Source of the DNA: Caldora sp. SIO3E6
GTDB taxonomy: Bacteria; Cyanobacteriota; Cyanobacteriia; Cyanobacteriales; Coleofasciculaceae
DNA length: 10,576 nt
Direction of reading: 5' to 3'
NCBI GenBank assembly: GCA_010672185.1
Contig: JAAHHL010000146.1
Location: 1 to 10,576 of the forward strand
Below are positions 1-7,783 of this stretch, one piece after another. The notes below the pieces were generated by a model. It made no database searches. It saw only the letters and a program-made list of their open reading frames with translations, and was not told where the DNA came from. The stretch's first letter is position 1, and every line of letters begins with the position of its first letter. Position numbers and translations under genes: made by a program.

Positions 1-1624
1 TGACGTAAAAGATACTTACTGTGCCGCAGTTGTCCAAACGAAAAAGACGATAGCTTACCCTCATGTGGGCAAAATAGCCGCAATGACTGCTCACCCAGTC
101 TACCAAAACCTGAAACTAGAGTCTTATATTGGCACTCCTATATTTGTGCAGGGTAAAGTTTACGGAACCCTCAATTTTTCCTCAACCCAAGTAAAAAGCA
201 GCAATTTTGAGCCCCATGAACGGGAAATTATTGAGTTAATGGCTCAAAGTATCGGTAGGTTTATTGCTGCTCATCAAACGGAAATGGAGCGCCAGCGAGT
301 TGAGGATGAATTAAGACGTCAGCATCGGCGGGCGCAATTGTTTGCGGAAGTCACACTTAAAATTCGTCAGTCTCTACAGTTAGAGGAAATTCTCCACACC
401 ACTGTAACAGAAGTGCAAAAATTTCTCCAGGCAGACCGGGTAATCGTTTTCCGATTAGGATTTGATGGTTCAGGAACAGTACTGAAAGAGGCAGTAGTTC
501 CCCCTTTCCCAGTTATCCAAGGACAAGATATTGTTGACCCTTGCTTTCAGCAAGAGTATCTAGAACAGTATTTTCAGGGAAGGGTTGGTGCAATTGCTGA
601 CATAGAAAAGGCTAATGTAGAGCCTTGCTATGTTGAGATGTTGCAACAGTTTGGCGTCAGAGCTAACCTAGTAGTACCCATTCTCCAGAAACAAGAACTC
701 TGGGGTTTGTTAATTGCCCATCAATGCTCTGGTCCTCGACAGTGGACTGACTTTGAAACGGAATTATTGCGACAAATAGCAGATCAAATTGGTATAGCTT
801 TGGCTCAAGCCCAACTTCTAGAAAGAGAAACCCGTCAACGTCAGGAACTCGCTCGCTCTAATGTCGAGTTACAACAGTTTGCCTATATTGCTTCCCACGA
901 CTTACAAGAGCCTCTACGTAAAATTCAGGCGTTTGGCGATCGCCTCAAAGTCAAGTGTAGTGAAGCACTCACAGACCAAGGGCGGGACTATATAGAACGG
1001 ATGCAGAATGCCGCAGGAAGGATGCAAGTCCTGATTAATGACTTACTTAGTCTGTCTCGAGTAACTACCAAAACTCAGCCATTCATCCAAGTAAATCTCT
1101 CGGCGGTAGTTCACAATGTTTTATCTGACTTGGAAATCAGCATCCAAGAAACAGGAGCTCAGATAGAAATAGAAGATTTGCCTATTGTAGAGGCAGATCC
1201 AGTGCAAATGCGTCAGTTACTACAGAACCTTATCGGCAATGCGTTAAAATTTCACAAAGCAGAGGAACAACCAGTTGTCAAGATTTATAGTCAACTGCTG
1301 ATGTCGCTGGAATCTCCAGTCCTTTCTTCTGATAATCAAAAACAAGTGCCAAAAAATGCTACAAATAATGGGGATTTTTGTCAAATCTTGGTTCAAGACA
1401 ATGGCATTGGTTTTGAGGAAAAGTATCTTGACCGCATCTTCAATGCCTTTCAACGCTTACATGGTCGCAGTGAATACCCAGGAACGGGAATTGGTTTGGC
1501 CATTTGCCGTAAGATCGTGGAACGCCACGGTGGGAGTATCACAGCGAACAGTGAATCAGGTCAGGGGGCTACTTTTATGATCACACTACCGCTCAAACAA
1601 GATCAAGGAGACAGTACAGAGTGA
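1..1624 (+). CDS. Histidine kinase with two GAF domains, the second a probable DXCF cyanobacteriochrome; 5' end outside the window
   Basis: Sensor histidine kinase of the phytochrome/Cph1-like type. The frame is open from the first full codon (base 2) with no stop, and GAF residues precede GTG 65, so the true start is upstream. Residues are numbered from GTG 65. A GAF domain ends near 70. A coiled linker covers 72-92. A second GAF (about 95-252) has D-P-C160-F and, 28 residues later, C188-Y, followed by VRANLVVP; these match the two bilin-binding cysteines of DXCF cyanobacteriochromes. The HisKA H-box holds H278 (ASHDLQEPL). The ATPase has an N-box (N388, N392), DNGIGF with D445, and GTGIGLAI at 473-480. 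About 30 extra low-complexity residues separate the N and G1 boxes. The protein is probably cytosolic, with no membrane segment in the visible part. It probably phosphorylates the regulator encoded immediately downstream. Kinase identity is certain; bilin binding is inferred. Confidence 0.93.
   Translation, partial: DVKDTYCAAVVQTKKTIAYPHVGKIAAMTAHPVYQNLKLESYIGTPIFVQGKVYGTLNFSSTQVKSSNFEPHEREIIELMAQSIGRFIAAHQTEMERQRVEDELRRQHRRAQLFAEVTLKIRQSLQLEEILHTTVTEVQKFLQADRVIVFRLGFDGSGTVLKEAVVPPFPVIQGQDIVDPCFQQEYLEQYFQGRVGAIADIEKANVEPCYVEMLQQFGVRANLVVPILQKQELWGLLIAHQCSGPRQWTDFETELLRQIADQIGIALAQAQLLERETRQRQELARSNVELQQFAYIASHDLQEPLRKIQAFGDRLKVKCSEALTDQGRDYIERMQNAAGRMQVLINDLLSLSRVTTKTQPFIQVNLSAVVHNVLSDLEISIQETGAQIEIEDLPIVEADPVQMRQLLQNLIGNALKFHKAEEQPVVKIYSQLLMSLESPVLSSDNQKQVPKNATNNGDFCQILVQDNGIGFEEKYLDRIFNAFQRLHGRSEYPGTGIGLAICRKIVERHGGSITANSESGQGATFMITLPLKQDQGDSTE
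1605..1610 (+). promoter_or_regulatory. Ribosome binding site for the GTG start at 1621
   Basis: AAGGAG lies inside the end of the kinase gene, 10 bases before GTG 1621. It supports GTG as the start of the response regulator. The next in-frame ATG (1654) would cut off the first strand of the receiver fold. Confidence 0.6.
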
Positions 1625-2070
1625 AAGGACGCCGACACCCTGTCACGATTTTAATGGCCGATGACGATCCCGATGACTGTATGTTGGCAAAGGAAGCCTT
1701 GGTTGAGAGTCGCTTAGCCAACGACCTACGCTTCGTCAGCGATGGCGAAGAATTGTTGGATTATCTCCATCATCGTGGTAAATATACCCAGCTGGGTAGT
1801 TCTCCTCGTCCTGGCTTAATCCTACTGGATCTAAATATGCCCAAGAAAGACGGTCGTGAGGCTCTCAAAGAAATCAAAGCTGACCCTAATCTGCGATATA
1901 TCCCCATTGTCGTGCTAACTACCTCCAAGGCAGAAGAAGACATCCATCGCAGCTACGATCTAGGAGCCAATTCCTTTATCGTCAAGCCGGTGACTTTTAG
2001 CTCCTTGGTCGAGGTCATGAAAACTTTGAGAAAATATTGGTTTGAGATTGTTGAACTACCGCTCTTGTAG
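1621..2070 (+). CDS. Single-domain response regulator, Rcp1-like
   Basis: A stand-alone CheY-type receiver of 149 residues with no DNA-binding or enzymatic output domain. The acidic pocket is D14-D16 (ADDDPDD), the phospho-acceptor is D70 in LLDLNMP, the switch Thr is in VVLTTS (T100/T101), and the conserved Lys is K122 in VKP. The LTTS and SFIVKPV motifs and the overall length match the Rcp1 family, which takes phosphate from phytochrome-like kinases. The GTG start overlaps the kinase stop (GTGA, 1621-1624), which implies translational coupling and a cognate pair. It probably passes phosphate within the relay or acts by protein contact; its target cannot be read from the sequence. Confidence 0.93.
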   Translation: MKGRRHPVTILMADDDPDDCMLAKEALVESRLANDLRFVSDGEELLDYLHHRGKYTQLGSSPRPGLILLDLNMPKKDGREALKEIKADPNLRYIPIVVLTTSKAEEDIHRSYDLGANSFIVKPVTFSSLVEVMKTLRKYWFEIVELPLL

Positions 2071-2073
2071 AGT

Positions 2074-2077
2074 GGAG
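2074..2077 (+). promoter_or_regulatory. Ribosome binding site selecting ATG 2084
   Basis: GGAG sits 6 bases before ATG 2084, while the longer in-frame alternative, TTG 2042, has no such site. The ATG start also puts the first receiver strand (VKVLLVDDD) directly at the N-terminus, as is usual, and leaves a 13-base gap after the previous stop instead of a 29-base overlap. Confidence 0.65.
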
Positions 2078-2083
2078 ACACTT

Positions 2084-3973
2084 ATGGACAACCCCCCGGT
2101 GAAAGTCCTACTAGTAGATGATGATGAGGATGACTATACCCTAACCCGCGATTTACTCGCTGAAAGCCCAACCAATTTTGAGCTGGAATGGGTGGCAACC
2201 TATGAGGCTGCCTTGGATCGGATTGAGCAAAGAGATTATGATGTCTATCTGTTCGACTATCGCCTCGGTGAGCGTAACGGATTAGAACTATTGCGGGAGG
2301 TTGTTGCTGGGGGCTGTCAAGGGCCGATCATTCTACTGACTGGGCAAGGGGCTCAGGAAGTAGACATGGAAGCAATAAAAGCTGGAGCAGCGGATTATCT
2401 CGACAAAAGTCAAATTAGTTCTCCTTGGTTAGAGCGTTCCATCCGCTATGCCATTGAGCGTCAACAGGCTCAACAAAAAATTCGTGAACAAGCCGCGTTG
2501 CTGGATGTCGCCACTGATGGGATTTTAGTGATCAATCTGCAAAACCAAATCTTATTTTGGAATAAAGGTGCTCAGCAGATATATGGTTGGCACTCAGAAG
2601 AAGTAGTTGACAAAAATGCTCATCAGCTGCTAGGCAAAGAGGAAACCCTGCCTCGACTGCTAGAAATTCAGCAGATTGTTGCCCTAGAAGGTAATTGGTA
2701 TGGAGAGTTGCAGCAAGTAACCAAACAGGGCAAAGAAATTACGGTTCAAAGCCGGTGGACGTTAGTGCAAAATTATCGGCAGCAACCCCAATCAATCTTA
2801 ATAGTTAATAGCGATATCACTGAAAAGAAACAACTCGAAGCTCAGTTTCTCCGTGCTCAGCGCATGGAGAGCATCGGTACTCTAGCAGGGGGTATTGCCC
2901 ATGACCTCAATAATGTGCTAGCTCCTATTCTCATGTCTGTTCAGTTGTTAGCCCTCAGTATTCCAGATGATGACCGCTCTCAGCAATGGCTGGAGATTCT
3001 GGAAAACAATACCAAACGGGGAGCAGATTTAGTCAAGCAAGTGGTGTCCTTTGCCCGAGGGATTAAAGGCGATCGCACGATCGTACAAGTGAGACATCTG
3101 GTTGGGGAAATCAAGCAGATTGCCCAAGAAACTTTTCCCAAATCGATCAAAATTAAAACCGATATACCCCCTGACTTGTGGACTGTTGCTGGAGATGCTA
3201 CCCAACTGCATCAAGTATTTATGAATCTTTGCGTTAATGCTCGCGATGCCTTAACTGATGGTGGAACTTTGAGCATATCAGGGCAAAATCTAGCTATTGA
3301 TGAACATTATGCCAGGATGAATCTGGATGCCCAAGTTGGTCTTTATATTGTGATCACTGTAGCAGATACTGGTGCAGGTATCCCACCGGAAATCTTAGAC
3401 CGCATTTTTGAGCCGTTTTTCACCACCAAAGAACTAGGGCAAGGTACTGGACTTGGTCTTTCTACAGTAATGGGAATTATCAAGAGTCACGGTGGTTTTG
3501 TTAACGTCTACAGCGAACTCGGACAAGGCACAAAATTTAAGGTGTACTTACCAGCAGTCAAAGCAGCAGATACCGAGTCAGAAGAACAGCTGGAGTTACC
3601 TATCGGACAAAAGGAATTGGTGCTGGTAGTGGATGATGAGGCAGCAATTCGTGAGATTACGAAAACCTCCCTGGAAACCTACCAATACCGGGTAATGATA
3701 GCTCGCGATGGTATCGAAGCGATCGCTTTGTACAATGAATACAAAGACGAAATCAGCATTGTCCTGGTTGATATGATGATGCCTGAGATGAATGGGCCAA
3801 ATACCATTCGTACTTTGCAAGAAATCAATCCTCAAGTCCCAATTATTGCTGTTAGTGGACTGGCGGCCAGTGATAAGCTCAATCAAGCTACTATGATGGG
3901 TATCAAAACTTTTTTGTATAAGCCTTACACCGCTAAGGAATTACTAACAGCTATTAAGGAGGTTTTGCAGTAA
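2084..3973 (+). CDS. Hybrid histidine kinase REC-PAS-HisKA-HATPase-REC
   Basis: A 629-residue cytosolic hybrid kinase, numbered from ATG 2084. The N-terminal receiver (about 5-120) has D12-D14, phospho-acceptor D58 (FDYRLG), T86 and K108. A PAS domain with its C-terminal motif spans about 134-250. The H-box H273 lies in GGIAHDLNN. The ATPase has N381/N385 (MNLCVNARDAL), D428 in DTGAGIP, the FEPFFTTK box, and GTGLGLS near 454-460. The C-terminal receiver (about 512-628) has D517/D518, phospho-acceptor D563 (VDMMMPEMNG), S591 and K613. All catalytic and acceptor residues are present. The front receiver could accept phosphate from the upstream kinase and gate this second kinase, making a branched relay. 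It is the third gene of the run and lies 13 bases after the regulator. The PAS ligand is unknown. Final output is not encoded here. Confidence 0.95.
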   Translation: MDNPPVKVLLVDDDEDDYTLTRDLLAESPTNFELEWVATYEAALDRIEQRDYDVYLFDYRLGERNGLELLREVVAGGCQGPIILLTGQGAQEVDMEAIKAGAADYLDKSQISSPWLERSIRYAIERQQAQQKIREQAALLDVATDGILVINLQNQILFWNKGAQQIYGWHSEEVVDKNAHQLLGKEETLPRLLEIQQIVALEGNWYGELQQVTKQGKEITVQSRWTLVQNYRQQPQSILIVNSDITEKKQLEAQFLRAQRMESIGTLAGGIAHDLNNVLAPILMSVQLLALSIPDDDRSQQWLEILENNTKRGADLVKQVVSFARGIKGDRTIVQVRHLVGEIKQIAQETFPKSIKIKTDIPPDLWTVAGDATQLHQVFMNLCVNARDALTDGGTLSISGQNLAIDEHYARMNLDAQVGLYIVITVADTGAGIPPEILDRIFEPFFTTKELGQGTGLGLSTVMGIIKSHGGFVNVYSELGQGTKFKVYLPAVKAADTESEEQLELPIGQKELVLVVDDEAAIREITKTSLETYQYRVMIARDGIEAIALYNEYKDEISIVLVDMMMPEMNGPNTIRTLQEINPQVPIIAVSGLAASDKLNQATMMGIKTFLYKPYTAKELLTAIKEVLQ

Positions 3974-4155
3974 TAACCCACATTCGGCACCCTAACTGGC
4001 ACAATCGGTATTTTCGTAATTTTCAGCAGCAATTATGTAGCTTTTTATACTAAAAATTAATCTTCTCTATAAATCCTTTCGTTGGTTATAAAAATGCCAA
4101 GATTGGAGGTTTTATTATCTGTTGAATAAAGTGAAAACTACGGGCTAATATCAAG

Positions 4156-4182
4156 TTCGGTTGAATACTTACACTTCGGTTG
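4156..4182 (+). repeat. Direct repeat TTCGGTTG upstream of the lipoprotein gene
   Basis: Two copies of TTCGGTTG (4156-4163 and 4175-4182) are spaced 19 bases start to start, just before ATG 4193. A weak promoter-like pair overlaps them: TTGAAT (4161-4166), 17 bases, AATATT (4184-4189). This could be a two-site regulator target or coincidence. The rest of the 219-base gap 3974-4192 is AT-rich and shows no terminator or other clear signal. Confidence 0.25.
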
Positions 4183-4192
4183 CAATATTTTT

Positions 4193-5281
4193 ATGAAAAA
4201 TAATTTCTTAATTACTTTAATACTATTCTTTTATCTTAGTATTTGTTTGGTGAGTTGTAAATCTGTTAATGAGAACTCATCAGTGATGGATAAAGAGCAA
4301 TCCGGCTCTAGTGATATTGCTCCTAAAACAGAAATAAATTCCTTTACTGTCGAAAACTCTGATATTGATCTAGAAACTGAAATAGTCGCTACTCAACCCT
4401 GGAACATTACCTTTGTTACTAAAGCTCCTCATTACGAAAAACTATCTGAACATGATTATTGGTCCGTCGCATGGCAAGGTATAGAGCAAGCAGGAAAAGA
4501 TTTTGGTGTTAATGTCGAGTTAGCTTACATTACTGAACCTTGTGAGTATGAATTTAAATGTATTCAAGCATATATTAAACTAGTTGCTAAGTATTTAAAT
4601 AGTCAAACCACCGATGCGATGATTATTGCACCTATAGATGGCAATCGTCTGGTTACGGTGACCGAAAAAATCATTGACCAAGGTATTCCAGTTATTGCTT
4701 TAGATAGCGCTATTAATACTAATAAAATATTATCTGTAGTCACTTTTGATAACTTTCAAGCAGGAAAAGTGATGGGAGAGTGGCTAGTAAAACAACTAGA
4801 TGATAATGCTAATGTTTTAATTTTAGAAGGAGTGACCAATCAAAGTAGTTCTATTGCTCGCCGCAATGGTTTTTTAACGGGACTACAACAAGGCAATATC
4901 AATGTTCTCGATACTCAATCTGGGCTTTGGGATACGGATACAGCAGAAAAAATAACCACTCAATGGATAGAAGAATTACCCGATATTGATGCGATTATGT
5001 GTGCTAACGACACAATGGCTTTGGGGGCACTAAAGGCGATACAGAAAGCCAAGCGCAGTGATATTTTAATTACAGGCTATGATGCCATTTATCAAGTAAT
5101 TCAGGCGATCGCCAAAGGGGAGATTGCCGCAACAATCGACCAATCTCCAGATATACAAGCCCGTATTGCCGTACAAATGATGGTGCGTCATCTAGAAACC
5201 GGGGAATTATTTCCTCCTATCATCTATATGCCGGAAATAAAACTGATCTCAGAAGAGAATGTCAACCTATCTCCTCAGTAA
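4193..5281 (+). CDS. Sugar-binding-type periplasmic lipoprotein (RbsB-like, Peripla_BP_4 fold)
   Basis: A 362-residue substrate-binding protein of the ribose/galactose-binding class. Residues 1-21 are a lipoprotein signal peptide (KNN, then a hydrophobic run) with the lipobox L19-V20-S21-C22, so the mature protein would be lipid-anchored at C22 and face the periplasm. An acidic, Ser-rich linker runs to about 65. The two-lobed binding domain covers about 70-350. It shows the family pattern of an ITFVTK first strand, AMIIAPIDGN, GIPVIALDSA, VTFDNFQAG, VLILEGV, AIMCANDTMALGAL and TGYDA. There is no ABC permease or ATPase gene beside it. Instead it lies 32 bases before a membrane phosphatase with a periplasmic sensor domain, so a signalling role is more likely than transport. 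No Shine-Dalgarno sequence is visible before ATG 4193; the start rests on the signal peptide. The ligand cannot be told from the sequence. Confidence 0.9.
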   Translation: MKNNFLITLILFFYLSICLVSCKSVNENSSVMDKEQSGSSDIAPKTEINSFTVENSDIDLETEIVATQPWNITFVTKAPHYEKLSEHDYWSVAWQGIEQAGKDFGVNVELAYITEPCEYEFKCIQAYIKLVAKYLNSQTTDAMIIAPIDGNRLVTVTEKIIDQGIPVIALDSAINTNKILSVVTFDNFQAGKVMGEWLVKQLDDNANVLILEGVTNQSSSIARRNGFLTGLQQGNINVLDTQSGLWDTDTAEKITTQWIEELPDIDAIMCANDTMALGALKAIQKAKRSDILITGYDAIYQVIQAIAKGEIAATIDQSPDIQARIAVQMMVRHLETGELFPPIIYMPEIKLISEENVNLSPQ

Positions 5282-5313
5282 TAAGATATTGTATACTGTT
5301 GATATAAAAATTC

Positions 5314-7206
5314 ATGAATGTTGACCGAAGTAAATCATTAATTAAACAATTAATTCAAAAAGTATTACTAATCACAACTGTTGGTATATTTGGTCTTGGC
5401 AGTACAACTTATTTATTGTTAATTAATCGTCTTGATTCAGTACAAAAGCAAATTGTCAAATCTAATGCAGAAGCGGTTAGGGTATTTGATGAGTATTTTA
5501 TTCGACTAAAAGCAAGTGTTATTACTGCATCCAACTTACTACAAGCTACTGATGATTTTCAATATTCTATTCTGCAAATAGCATCACTTAACAATTCTAT
5601 TGTTGATATTTTAATTATGAATAAAAAAGGAGATATCAACTATCAATATCATGCTTTTGGGCGTCCTAATACAAGTAAATATAAATATCCAGAATTACTA
5701 AAGACAGAGCTTTTATTTGGGGAAATAGTTCTAAGTAAAATTGCTTATGAAGAAGAAATATCAACCATTGATTTAGTGACACCATTATTCGATGAACTGG
5801 GTATTCAAACAAGTATATTAATGGTACGAGTTGATCTTACAGAATTATGGAATAAAACATTAGATATTAAGGTTGGTCAATCAGGATATGCTTACATCGT
5901 TGATCGCGAAGGTTATTTAATTAGTCATCGCAACCGTAGTTACTTAGTCAATCAAACCCTCACCCTAAATGACTTATTAGATCGAACTCTTGAAAGCATT
6001 GCTGAGAAGGAACTAAACTTATATCAAGGATTAGAAAAAAAATGGGTTTTTGCTTCGGGCAAACCGCTCAATGTTGTTCCTTGGTTTGCTATCGTCGAAC
6101 AACCGATACAAGAAGCATTATATCCTCTATTAATTCCAGCAACTATGGTTGCTTCAGTCCTAATATTTGTTGTTTTTTTACTCTACGATATTATTATCTT
6201 TTTCCGTGACCGCATTATTGACCCTTTACGGAAACTCAGTTCTGCAGTTGAGAATGCAGAACGTGGAGAAGCCATTGTCAATATTACTTTGGCAACTGAT
6301 GACGAATTTTCACAATTGGCCACGGTTTTAGCTAATACCTCTCTAGAAAATGCGGAACTCTATCACACCTTAGAAAATAAAGTCGAAGAAAGAACGGCTG
6401 AACTAGAGGTAGCGAATCAAGAAATTACAATCTTAAATAACAAACTCAAAGCCGAAAATATCCGTTTAAGCTCTGAATTAGATGTAGCAAAAAAAATTCA
6501 GAAAATGGTTCTCCCAAAAGCCGCAGAGTTAGAAGAAATTTCGAGTCTAGATATTGCTGGCTCTATGGAACCTGCTGATGAAGTGGGGGGCGACTATTAC
6601 GATGTGCTTAAACAAGGAGATCGACTGAAAATTAGTATTGGCGATGTCACCGGTCATGGGTTAGAAAGTGGTGTATTAATGCTGATGACTCAAACCGCAG
6701 TCAGAACTCTACAAAAAGTAAATGAAACTAACCCCGTTAACTTTTTAGAGGTACTCAATCAAACTATATATGACAATTTACAACGAATGAATTGTGATAA
6801 AAGTTTGACTTTGTCCATCGTGGACTATCATGATGGTATGATAACTTTAAGTGGACAACACGAAGAATTAATCGTGGTGCGAACCAATGGTGAAATTGAA
6901 ATTATCGATACTATTGATTTAGGATTTCCCATAGGCTTAGATGAAGAAATTAGGGAGTTTATTAGCCAAACAGAAGTTTACCTCAATTTTGAAGATGTTG
7001 TGGTATTATATACAGACGGAATTACCGAAGCTACCAACATCGACCAAGCTCAGTATGGATTAAAAAGGTTATGTGGCGTTATCGTGAAGCACCGAGATAA
7101 GTCAGCCGAAGAAATTAGAAAGGAAATTATTAAAGATGTCCGAGGATTTATTGGCAAGCAGAAGGTGTTCGATGATATTACCCTAGTCGTCTTGAAGCAA
7201 AAATAA
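5314..7206 (+). CDS. Membrane sensor phosphatase, Cache-HAMP-coiled coil-PP2C (SpoIIE/RsbU type)
   Basis: A 630-residue Ser/Thr phosphatase of the PPM/SpoIIE type, which typically dephosphorylates a STAS anti-sigma antagonist. Order: membrane helix 1 (about 16-37); periplasmic Cache-type sensor (about 40-268) with the typical GQSGYAYIVDREGYLISH at 188-205; membrane helix 2 (about 272-297); HAMP (about 298-350); coiled coil (about 345-395) starting VEERTAELE; PP2C domain (about 395-629). Metal-binding acidic motifs are intact: GGDYYD (425-430), GDVTGHG (443-449), YTDGITEA (566-573) and DDITLVV (620-626). A TATACT box at 5292-5297 in the short gap might be an internal promoter, but no -35 stands out and no Shine-Dalgarno is visible. 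Pairing with the preceding binding protein suggests that ligand-loaded lipoprotein contacts the Cache domain. No RsbW- or STAS-like gene follows within the window. Confidence 0.93.
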   Translation: MNVDRSKSLIKQLIQKVLLITTVGIFGLGSTTYLLLINRLDSVQKQIVKSNAEAVRVFDEYFIRLKASVITASNLLQATDDFQYSILQIASLNNSIVDILIMNKKGDINYQYHAFGRPNTSKYKYPELLKTELLFGEIVLSKIAYEEEISTIDLVTPLFDELGIQTSILMVRVDLTELWNKTLDIKVGQSGYAYIVDREGYLISHRNRSYLVNQTLTLNDLLDRTLESIAEKELNLYQGLEKKWVFASGKPLNVVPWFAIVEQPIQEALYPLLIPATMVASVLIFVVFLLYDIIIFFRDRIIDPLRKLSSAVENAERGEAIVNITLATDDEFSQLATVLANTSLENAELYHTLENKVEERTAELEVANQEITILNNKLKAENIRLSSELDVAKKIQKMVLPKAAELEEISSLDIAGSMEPADEVGGDYYDVLKQGDRLKISIGDVTGHGLESGVLMLMTQTAVRTLQKVNETNPVNFLEVLNQTIYDNLQRMNCDKSLTLSIVDYHDGMITLSGQHEELIVVRTNGEIEIIDTIDLGFPIGLDEEIREFISQTEVYLNFEDVVVLYTDGITEATNIDQAQYGLKRLCGVIVKHRDKSAEEIRKEIIKDVRGFIGKQKVFDDITLVVLKQK

Positions 7207-7251
7207 AGAAAGTTATTAATGGAGAATTGAGAATGATGATAATGCCTAAAA

Positions 7252-7437
7252 CCGGGTCTTCCGTAGTTGGTGTGCTAAATTATTAGTTTGAATTGGCAAA
7301 GTATTAACAGCGATAGCTTTAGCCATTTATTACCAAATTTCAAGGAGTTTTGAGTTACTTAGGTGCTACAGCCTTTGTGTGGTAAGCTTTATGAGCTATT
7401 AAATCTGATAGTTTAGCACAACGTACGGAAGACCCGG
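7252..7437. mobile_element. 186-bp MITE-like element with imperfect terminal inverted repeats
   Basis: The left end, 7252-7279, begins CCGGGTCTTCCGTA and continues to GTGCTAAA. The right end, 7412-7437, read on the - strand, begins with the same 14 bases and reaches GTGCTAAA after small indels. The interior is AT-rich and encodes no transposase. The longest frame starting with ATG is 26 codons (7326 to 7246, - strand) and looks fortuitous. The right boundary falls exactly where similarity to the Uma2 family stops, which supports insertion into that gene. Only an AAA triplet flanks both ends, so no convincing target duplication survives. The GGGTCTTCCG end vaguely recalls ISL3-type termini, but the parent IS family is not established. 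The bases between the phosphatase stop and the element (7207-7251) hold nothing recognisable. Confidence 0.6.
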
Positions 7438-7621
7438 AAAGTCCTACCCGTTTAATTTCTACCCTGAGCTGATCATGGAGAAATTCAGCAATATCACCGT
7501 GCAACCCACTACCAAGACTCATGGGGATTAACTCACCATTAACTAGTTCATAAATAGTATCGGTTTCGTTTTTATAGTTTAAATATTCTGTCAGGGTTAG
7601 CCGCTGAATTGCAGTTACCAT
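7355..7621 (-). pseudogene. Uma2-family (DUF820) gene remnant, truncated by an inserted element
   Basis: The open frame encodes 88 residues. Residues 1-61 have the classic N-terminus of the Uma2 family: LTLTEYLNY, then YELVNGELIPM, then LHGDIAEFLHDQL. These proteins are usually about 180-200 residues long with a PD-(D/E)XK-like nuclease fold, and are very abundant in cyanobacteria. From codon 62 (base 7438 downwards) the frame runs into the inverted-repeat element, giving an unrelated tail (GSSVRCAKLSD onward) that ends at 7355. The catalytic core that follows this N-terminus in intact homologues is missing. It is not found left of the element, where only 45 bases separate it from the phosphatase gene. 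This is a dead remnant; expression of the short hybrid peptide cannot be excluded. Confidence 0.75.
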
Positions 7622-7675
7622 CTTTATTATCTATTACTATGATACTCTCAATACAATCTCTATATTAAAGGTCTT

Positions 7676-7703
7676 TTGTTACTTTGGCCTCAAATTTTAT
7701 GTT
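7676..7703 (+). promoter_or_regulatory. Candidate promoter for the kinase-FGE gene
   Basis: TTGTTA (7676-7681), 16 bases, then TATGTT (7698-7703), about 80 bases before ATG 7784. The match to the housekeeping consensus is moderate and nothing else supports it. The gap 7622-7783 contains no gene. Confidence 0.25.
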
Positions 7704-7783
7704 ATCCCATTGTTATGCTAAGGATGCACCTTCCCAAGGTTCCATCAAGTTATAATTCAACCAACCCCTAATCCGCTCAACCG

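Noticed and set aside
1244..1453. Open frame on the - strand inside the first kinase gene
   Set aside because: It is a shadow of a well-supported kinase frame, with no family resemblance and no start signal.
2042..2083. Longer N-terminus of the hybrid kinase from TTG 2042
   Set aside because: It has no ribosome binding site, overlaps the regulator gene by 29 bases and adds residues before the first receiver strand. ATG 2084 has a good GGAG.
7246..7326. A 26-codon frame on the - strand inside the inverted-repeat element
   Set aside because: It is too short, has no recognisable motif and no ribosome binding site, and it ends just outside the element.
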